The notes under the pieces: generated by a model
Told to the model about the DNA's origin: nothing
The model's database searches: none
Seen by the model: only the letters and a program-made list of their open reading frames with translations
Origin: Arthrobacter_M sp030063245
GTDB taxonomy: Bacteria; Actinomycetota; Actinomycetes; Actinomycetales; Micrococcaceae
Direction of reading: 5' to 3'
Assembly: GCF_051131705.1 (NCBI RefSeq)
Contig: NZ_CP180316.1
Coordinates: 682,001-746,000 of the forward strand
DNA: 64,000 bases
Part shown: piece by piece, positions 58,291-64,000 of the stretch
How the letters are laid out: each line of letters starts with the position of its first letter
Position numbering within the stretch: position 1 is the first letter of the stretch
Translations under genes and position numbers: made by a program

Positions 58291-59894
58291 AGCGTTCTTC
58301 CTGTCCGGTCTTCCGCCGTGAGCAGCCGGGCCACCGCGCGGGCACTGACACGGGACGAGCCGAAGCAGTTGATGATGGGCATCGGCGGAGCGACCGGGAG
58401 AGGCGTCGCGAGGCCGGCGTTAATGGCGATGGCGTCCGGAACTACGTCGATCAGTTCCGCCAGCCCAGCGGCCTGGCCCCGATCCAGCAGGGCGTCAAGG
58501 ACCACCACGCAGGGCCGCGGGGATGGGCTGTCCAGCCCTGGCGGAACCTGTACGGCTTCCTTGTCGGCCACCAGCTCCTGCAGTGACAGTGTCCGCACCG
58601 TCAGGCGCTCGGCCAGCGCTGCGGCAAAGAAGTTTTCGGTGGCGCCGGCCGCCATATTGTGCGCGGTGCGAAGATCGACGACGTCGACGGCGGATACCCC
58701 GGATGGTAGACGCGGCATCGCCACGGCAGCGGTGCCGCCGCTGCCCGAGACCGTGCAGGCCCGCGCCGCGACGGCCACCCAGTCAGGTTCCTGCGCCGGG
58801 TCCGCCGGATGGTCCGCGGCCGGCACGCGCGCCGCACCGGACGCAAACGCCGCAACCCGTGCGGCCGCGCGCTCCAGCACTGAGATGGGCAGTGTGCCGT
58901 CGGCAACGGCGGCCAGCAGCGCGTCTCTGACCTGCAGATAGTCGTCCTCGCCGGCGCCCCCTTGACCAGTCCCGTCGGTGCCTCCCCCGGAGCTGTACGG
59001 ATTGGACGGGTTGCCCGCGCAAAGCAGATCCGCCCCGGCCAGCAGGGACTGGACGGCGCCCTGGCCCATGCCAACCGTGGCCTGCACCGCCGCCATGTCC
59101 AGTGCATCGGTGATCAGCAGCCCGTCGAAACCCAGTCCGCGGAGCAGGGCGCCAGCGGCCGGATTCAGTGTGGCCGGTGCCTCGCCCAGATCGGGAATCG
59201 CAATGTGTGCGGTCATCATCGCCGCTGCACCCGCCGCCGCCGCAGCCCGGAACGGCGGCAGATGGACCCGCTTGACGTCGTCGAGGGTCATATCCAGGCG
59301 TGGCAGAGACAGGTGCGAATCGCCGCTGGTGTCCCCGTGACCGGGGAAATGTTTGGCACAGGCCCCGACGCCGGTGGACGCAATGCCGCGGACCATGGCG
59401 CCGGTGTGCCGGCTGACAAGGTCCGTGCCGGAGCCGAAGGAGCGGACGCCAATGACCGGATTGAGCGGGTTGGTATTCACATCCGCCACCGGGCCGATCA
59501 CCAGGTTGATGCCGGCCGCGCGGCAGAGCGTCCCGATGGCCCGGCCGGCCGCCTCGGTGAGTGTGACGTCGTCGAGGGCTCCGAGCACCGCCGCGCCGGG
59601 AATGTCGGAGCCGGCGCGGAACTGCAGTCGGGTGACGTTGCCACCCTCTTCGTCGGCCCCGGTGACGGCCAACGGATTGGCGGCCCGGATCGCCGCCGAG
59701 AGCTCCGCCGGCTGGCCGGGCATGTCGGGAAGGAGGTTGTGGCTAAAATACACCACCCCGGCCAAGCCGTCAGACAATGCCTCCGCGAGCCAGGAGGGCA
59801 CCGATGTGCCAATGAATCCGGGCCAGATCACTCCGTTGACCAGACGCCGAAGGGACTGGGCATCTGTCGTGGCGGGCGCGGTCGACTCGGTCAT
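58287..59894 (-). CDS. nagZ: Beta-N-acetylhexosaminidase, glycoside hydrolase family 3
   Basis: Removes GlcNAc from muropeptides in wall recycling, upstream of MurQ. The 535-residue chain has KHFPGHGDTSGDSH, with the His-Asp pair used as acid/base in the NagZ group, and LLITDALDMAAV, with the nucleophile Asp. The C-terminal 190 residues form the extra GH3 domain present in longer Gram-positive NagZ proteins. No signal peptide is evident, suggesting cytosolic action. Coupled to murQ. Confidence 0.92.
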   Translation of the reverse strand: MTESTAPATTDAQSLRRLVNGVIWPGFIGTSVPSWLAEALSDGLAGVVYFSHNLLPDMPGQPAELSAAIRAANPLAVTGADEEGGNVTRLQFRAGSDIPGAAVLGALDDVTLTEAAGRAIGTLCRAAGINLVIGPVADVNTNPLNPVIGVRSFGSGTDLVSRHTGAMVRGIASTGVGACAKHFPGHGDTSGDSHLSLPRLDMTLDDVKRVHLPPFRAAAAAGAAAMMTAHIAIPDLGEAPATLNPAAGALLRGLGFDGLLITDALDMAAVQATVGMGQGAVQSLLAGADLLCAGNPSNPYSSGGGTDGTGQGGAGEDDYLQVRDALLAAVADGTLPISVLERAAARVAAFASGAARVPAADHPADPAQEPDWVAVAARACTVSGSGGTAAVAMPRLPSGVSAVDVVDLRTAHNMAAGATENFFAAALAERLTVRTLSLQELVADKEAVQVPPGLDSPSPRPCVVVLDALLDRGQAAGLAELIDVVPDAIAINAGLATPLPVAPPMPIINCFGSSRVSARAVARLLTAEDRTGRTL

Positions 59895-59988
59895 ACTGCA
59901 AGGGTACAGATGGCGGTGGCCTAAACTTGGAGGTATCCCCTTCCCGGACGCCGCGCAGCGTCAGTCGACACGTACTGGAGAAGAATCC

Positions 59989-61614
59989 GTGAGCACCCTT
60001 GACCCTGCACAACTTGACCGGGTACCTATCCGCCGGGCCCTGATCTCGGTTTACGACAAGACCGGGCTGGAGGAACTTGCGGCCGGGCTGCATGCCGCAG
60101 GCGTCAGCATCGTTTCCACCGGTTCGACGGCCGCCCGGATCGCCGCCGTGGATATTCCGGTGCAGGGGGTTGAAGAGGTCACCGGCTCGCCCGAGATGCT
60201 CGATGGCCGGGTCAAGACGCTGCATCCGCGCATTCACGCCGGCATCCTGGCGGACCGGAGGCTGCCAGACCATGTGCAGCAGCTCGCGGATCTGGAGATC
60301 GACACGTTCGATCTCGTCGTCGTCAACCTTTACCCGTTCGCCGAGACCGTCGCTTCGGGTGCGGCCAATGACGACGTCGTCGAGCAGATTGACATCGGTG
60401 GCCCGTCGATGGTGCGTGCCGCCGCTAAGAACCACGCCTCGGTCGCCGTCGTCGTGGATCCGAAGAGCTACGCCGACGTCATCGCGGCTGCGCAGCAGGG
60501 CGGCTTTGATCTGGCAAGCCGCCGGCGGCTTGCGTCGCTGGCCTTCGCGCATACCGCCGCCTACGACAATGCGGTGGCCGCGTGGACCGCTCAAGAGCTT
60601 AACGACGACGGCGAACACTGGCCCGCGTACGCAGGTGTCGCCTTGGAGCGCTCCGAGGTGCTGCGCTACGGCGAAAACCCGCACCAGGCCGCCGCGCTCT
60701 ATGTCGACCGAGCCGCCACGCCGGGCATTGCCCAGGCGGACCAGCTGCACGGTAAGCCGATGAGCTACAACAACTACGTGGACGCGGACGCGGCGCTGCG
60801 GACGGCCTTTGAATTCGATGGTCCGGCCGTCGCCGTGGTTAAGCATGCCAACCCCTGCGGCGTTGCCGTGGCGCCCGCCGATGCTGACGACCCGGTGGCC
60901 CAGGCGCACGCCAAGGCCCACGCCTGCGACCCGAGCTCGGCCTACGGCGGCGTGATCGCCTCCAACCGTCCGGTCACGTATGACATGGCGGCCGGCCTGA
61001 AGGGCGTCTTCACTGAGGTCATCATTGCGCCGTCGTTCGAGCCGGACGCGCTGGAGCGCCTGCAGAAGCGTGCGGACATCCGCCTGCTGACGCTGCCGGA
61101 GGGCTACGCCCGCGCCGCGGTGGAATTTCGGCAGGTCTCCGGCGGCATGTTGATCCAGTCCACGGACCGGATGGATGCCGCGGGGGACAATCCGCAGAGC
61201 TGGACACTGGTTTCGGGTGAACCGGCAGACGACGCCACCATGGCCGACCTGGCGTTCGCCTGGAAGGCGCTGCGCGGGGTCAAGTCCAACGGGATTCTGC
61301 TCGCCAATGACGGCGCCTCGGTCGGCGTGGGCATGGGGCAGGTTAATCGGGTGGATTCCTGCAGGCTGGCGGTGGAACGCGCCAATACGCTGGCCCCGGA
61401 CAAGGACGGTACCGCCATTGAGCGGGCCCGCGGGGCGGTGGCTGCCTCGGATGCGTTCTTCCCGTTCGCCGATGGCCTGCAGATTCTGCTCGAGGCCGGC
61501 GTACGCGCCGTCGTCCAGCCCGGCGGTTCCGTGCGCGATGAGGAAGTCATCGCCGCGGCCCAGGCGGCCGGCGTCACAATGTACCTGACCGGATCACGCC
61601 ACTTCTTCCACTGA
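59989..61614 (+). CDS. purH: Bifunctional AICAR formyltransferase/IMP cyclohydrolase
   Basis: Last two steps of IMP synthesis. The 541-residue protein has an N-terminal MGS-like cyclohydrolase domain (RALISVYDKTGLEELAAGLH; GRVKTLHPRIHAGIL) and a C-terminal formyltransferase (KHANPCGVAVA with the catalytic Lys-His; QPGGSVRDEEVIAAA). The start is GTG at 59989 with TGGAG upstream. TAAACT at 59922-59927 is a possible -10. It is divergent from nagZ. Confidence 0.95.
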   Translation: MSTLDPAQLDRVPIRRALISVYDKTGLEELAAGLHAAGVSIVSTGSTAARIAAVDIPVQGVEEVTGSPEMLDGRVKTLHPRIHAGILADRRLPDHVQQLADLEIDTFDLVVVNLYPFAETVASGAANDDVVEQIDIGGPSMVRAAAKNHASVAVVVDPKSYADVIAAAQQGGFDLASRRRLASLAFAHTAAYDNAVAAWTAQELNDDGEHWPAYAGVALERSEVLRYGENPHQAAALYVDRAATPGIAQADQLHGKPMSYNNYVDADAALRTAFEFDGPAVAVVKHANPCGVAVAPADADDPVAQAHAKAHACDPSSAYGGVIASNRPVTYDMAAGLKGVFTEVIIAPSFEPDALERLQKRADIRLLTLPEGYARAAVEFRQVSGGMLIQSTDRMDAAGDNPQSWTLVSGEPADDATMADLAFAWKALRGVKSNGILLANDGASVGVGMGQVNRVDSCRLAVERANTLAPDKDGTAIERARGAVAASDAFFPFADGLQILLEAGVRAVVQPGGSVRDEEVIAAAQAAGVTMYLTGSRHFFH

Positions 61615-61621
61615 CCCCGCA

Positions 61622-61680
61622 TCGACGTCACACTTCTCGCCCGTGCCGGCGGACAACAGGGGCGCGAAGTGCGATATCGA
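61622..61680. repeat. Imperfect palindrome after purH (terminator or REP-like element)
   Basis: The 5' arm TCGACGTCACACTTCTCGCC and a 3' arm beginning GGGCGCGAAGTGCGATATCG pair with four mismatches across a 17-bp loop. It begins 7 bp after the purH stop, upstream of icd. Confidence 0.7.
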
Positions 61681-61784
61681 CGGCAGGGGTGCCTGATGGG
61701 CGGCAACCAGGCCTCCTCAGGTAGGTTGGATATAAAAGAAATGACACCAGATTTCCGTAGACGTTCACAGGAGATGCCTCGCTA

Positions 61785-64000
61785 ATGGCCAAGATTATCT
61801 ATACCCACACCGACGAAGCGCCGATGCTGGCCACCTATTCGTTCTTGCCGATTGTCGAGGCGTTCGCCTCCACCGCCGGTGTGGAAGTGGAGACCCGCGA
61901 CATCTCACTGTCGGGCCGTATCATCGCCGTTTTCGGCGACTACCTCACCGAGGAACAAAGGATCGGCGATACCTTGGCGGAGCTGGGTGAACTTGCCAGG
62001 AAACCCGAAGCGAACATCATCAAGCTGCCGAACATCAGCGCTTCCGTCCCGCAGTTGAAGGCTGCCGTCGCCGAGCTTCAGGGCCAGGGCTACGACCTCC
62101 CGGACTATCCCGACGATCCCTCCACCGATGAGGAAAAGGTTGTCCGGGCCCGTTACGACAAGATCAAGGGTTCCGCTGTCAACCCGGTCCTGCGTGAAGG
62201 CAACTCCGACCGCCGGGCGCCGCTGTCGGTGAAGAATTACGCGCGCAAGAACCCGCACACCATGGGAGCCTGGTCTTCAGAGTCGAAGACCAACGTCGCC
62301 CATATGGTTGCCGATGACTTCCGCTCCAATGAGAAGTCCGTGGTGATCGGCGCCAATGGAACCATTAAGATCCTGTTCATCGCCGAAGACGGCACCAGCA
62401 CCGTACTAAAGGACTCCTTCCGGGTCCTTGCCGGCGAGGTTGTCGACGGTACCGTCCTGCGGGTGGCCGCCCTCGATGAGTTCTTGGCAGCGCAGATTGC
62501 CCGGGCCAAGGACGAGGGTGTGCTGTTCTCCGCACACCTGAAGGCCACCATGATGAAGGTTTCCGATCCGATCATCTTCGGCCACATCGTCAGGGCCTTC
62601 CTGCCGGATCTGTTTGCAGGCTACGGTGCTCAGCTGGCCAAGGCGGGCCTCAGCGCGAACAACGGTCTGGCCTCCATCCTCAACGGACTCGATGCGCTTC
62701 CCGCCGACATCCGTGAAGGTGCCCAGGCTGCCATCAAGCAGGGCCTGGACGACGGGCCCGCACTGGCCATGGTGGATTCGGATAAGGGGATCACCAACCT
62801 GCATGTTCCTTCGGATATCATCGTGGACGCGTCGATGCCGGCGATGATCCGCACCTCCGGCAAGATGTGGGGCCCGGACGGCAAAGCCGCGGATACCCTG
62901 GCAGTGATTCCGGACAGCTGCTACGCAGGCGTTTACCAGGTCGTGATCGATGACTGCCGCGCGAACGGCGCGTTCGATCCGACCACCATGGGCACCGTCC
63001 CGAATGTTGGCCTGATGGCCCAGGCTGCCGAGGAATACGGAAGCCATGACAAGACCTTCGAGATCCAGGCTGCAGGCACCGTACAGATCGTCGACGGCTC
63101 CGGGACCGTGCTGATCGAACACCAGGTTTCGGCCGGCGACGTTTGGCGGGCCTGCCAGACCAAGGACCTGCCGATCCGTGACTGGGTCAAGCTGGCCGTC
63201 ACCCGTGCCCGTGCCTCTCTGACTCCCGCCGTCTTCTGGCTGGACGAAGGCCGCGCCCACGATGCCAACCTGATCACCAAGGTCAGGGAATACCTGAAGG
63301 ATCACGACACCGAGGGCCTGCGGATCGAGATCATGACGCCGGAGGACGCCACCGCCTTCACGCTGGAGCGTATCCGCAGGGGCGAGGACACCATCTCCGT
63401 CTCCGGCAATGTGCTGCGGGATTACCTCACAGACCTGTTCCCGATCCTTGAGCTGGGCACCAGCGCCAAGATGCTCTCCATCGTTCCCCTGATCAACGGC
63501 GGCGGACTCTTCGAGACCGGTGCCGGCGGATCCGCTCCGAAGCACGTTCAGCAGCTGCTGCAGGAAAACCACCTGCGCTGGGATAGCCTGGGTGAATTCC
63601 TTGCGCTGGCCGTCAGCTTCGAACATCTGGCCACCTCGACCGGCAACACGCGTGCCCAGATTCTGGCGGACACGCTGGACCGCGCCACCGGAACTTTTTT
63701 GCTCGAGAATAAGTCCCCGAGCCGCAGAGTCGGGGAGCTGGACAACCGCGGAAGCCACTTCTACCTGGCGCGGTACTGGGCTCAGGAACTGGCAAAGCAG
63801 ACCGAGGACGCCGAGCTGGCCGCCCCTTTCTCCGCCGTTGCCGAGGCGCTGACCTCCAACGAGACAACCATTGTCGGGCAGCTGCTGTCCGTGCAGGGCC
63901 CCCCGGTTGACCTCGGCGGCTACTACCGCCCCGATGTGGCGAAGGTTGCCGCCGTCATGCGTCCGTCGGCGAAGCTCAACGAAATTCTGGCCACGCTCAG
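61785..64000 (+). CDS. icd: Monomeric NADP-dependent isocitrate dehydrogenase, last codons beyond window
   Basis: Oxidative decarboxylation of isocitrate in the TCA cycle, making NADPH. About 738 residues are present, near the full family length of roughly 740, so only the C-terminal tip is missing. IIYTHTDEAPMLATYSFLP, GTIKILFIAEDGT, HLKATMMKVSDPIIFGHIV and VIPDSCYAGVYQVVIDDCR are typical of the monomeric class found in corynebacteria and Arthrobacter relatives. ATG 61785 follows CAGGAG. It reads in frame to the window edge. Confidence 0.95.
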   Translation, partial: MAKIIYTHTDEAPMLATYSFLPIVEAFASTAGVEVETRDISLSGRIIAVFGDYLTEEQRIGDTLAELGELARKPEANIIKLPNISASVPQLKAAVAELQGQGYDLPDYPDDPSTDEEKVVRARYDKIKGSAVNPVLREGNSDRRAPLSVKNYARKNPHTMGAWSSESKTNVAHMVADDFRSNEKSVVIGANGTIKILFIAEDGTSTVLKDSFRVLAGEVVDGTVLRVAALDEFLAAQIARAKDEGVLFSAHLKATMMKVSDPIIFGHIVRAFLPDLFAGYGAQLAKAGLSANNGLASILNGLDALPADIREGAQAAIKQGLDDGPALAMVDSDKGITNLHVPSDIIVDASMPAMIRTSGKMWGPDGKAADTLAVIPDSCYAGVYQVVIDDCRANGAFDPTTMGTVPNVGLMAQAAEEYGSHDKTFEIQAAGTVQIVDGSGTVLIEHQVSAGDVWRACQTKDLPIRDWVKLAVTRARASLTPAVFWLDEGRAHDANLITKVREYLKDHDTEGLRIEIMTPEDATAFTLERIRRGEDTISVSGNVLRDYLTDLFPILELGTSAKMLSIVPLINGGGLFETGAGGSAPKHVQQLLQENHLRWDSLGEFLALAVSFEHLATSTGNTRAQILADTLDRATGTFLLENKSPSRRVGELDNRGSHFYLARYWAQELAKQTEDAELAAPFSAVAEALTSNETTIVGQLLSVQGPPVDLGGYYRPDVAKVAAVMRPSAKLNEILATL

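Noticed and set aside
59895..59988. Purine or folate-type riboswitch in the purH leader
   Set aside because: The leader is under 70 nt from the likely start, and I could not find the conserved core of a ZTP, THF or purine aptamer.
1..64000. tRNA, rRNA or phage attachment sites
   Set aside because: No cloverleaf, ribosomal RNA segments, integrase gene or att-like direct repeats were recognised on either strand.

Overview
The window looks like part of the chromosome of a high-GC actinobacterium of the Arthrobacter type (Micrococcaceae). The reasons are the overall GC-rich coding, a dimethylglycine oxidase that I recognise as very like the Arthrobacter globiformis enzyme, an Arthrobacter-type N-carbamoylsarcosine amidase, the actinobacterial DUF6350/PerM-like gene next to purN, and a monomeric isocitrate dehydrogenase. 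No rRNA, tRNA or CRISPR array was found. All family assignments come from reading the translated sequence; no database search was run.

Region 1 (1-7236) is a creatine/creatinine block: creatinase (cut by the left edge), an MHS-type MFS transporter, a polysaccharide-deacetylase-fold protein that may open cyclic amides, an NCS1 permease, a PucR-type regulator and an FCY1-like zinc deaminase. Region 2 (7253-21707) takes choline and glycine betaine to sarcosine. One minus-strand run holds a Rieske ferredoxin, purU, dimethylglycine oxidase, choline dehydrogenase, betaine aldehyde dehydrogenase and a betaine/choline-type ABC transporter. A ferredoxin reductase and a GbcA-like Rieske oxygenase are divergent from it. 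Region 3 (21676-30173) holds two IclR regulators, N-carbamoylsarcosine amidase, an MFS transporter and a single-chain HyuA-HyuB N-methylhydantoinase candidate. Region 4 (30204-39773) holds a GntR regulator divergent from a tightly overlapping operon glyA-soxB-soxD-soxA-soxG-sdaA-purU.

Together these form a funnel. Creatine (creatinase) and creatinine (deaminase, N-methylhydantoinase, N-carbamoylsarcosine amidase) meet choline/betaine (BetA, BetB, Rieske demethylase, dimethylglycine oxidase) at sarcosine. SoxBDAG converts sarcosine to glycine and methylene-THF, GlyA makes serine, SdaA makes pyruvate, and PurU releases surplus one-carbon units as formate. Shared palindromes (GTTGC-N7-GCAAC at three promoter regions; GTTGCACCA at three) suggest common control.

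Region 5 (39786-51667) is more mixed: a ferritin-like/VIT1 protein, an XRE-cupin regulator, a decayed APC permease, an arginase-family ureohydrolase with a ThDP enzyme (possibly the 2-ketoarginine/guanidinobutyrate route), a DUF5107 protein, a Vsr endonuclease, an FMN reductase, a complete IS1182-family element with a CTAG target duplication, and an exported alpha/beta hydrolase. Region 6 (51668-64000) is core-like: a cold-shock gene, a glutamate-type ABC transporter without its ATPase, a PerM-like membrane protein, purN, murQ-nagZ inserted before purH, and icd cut by the right edge.
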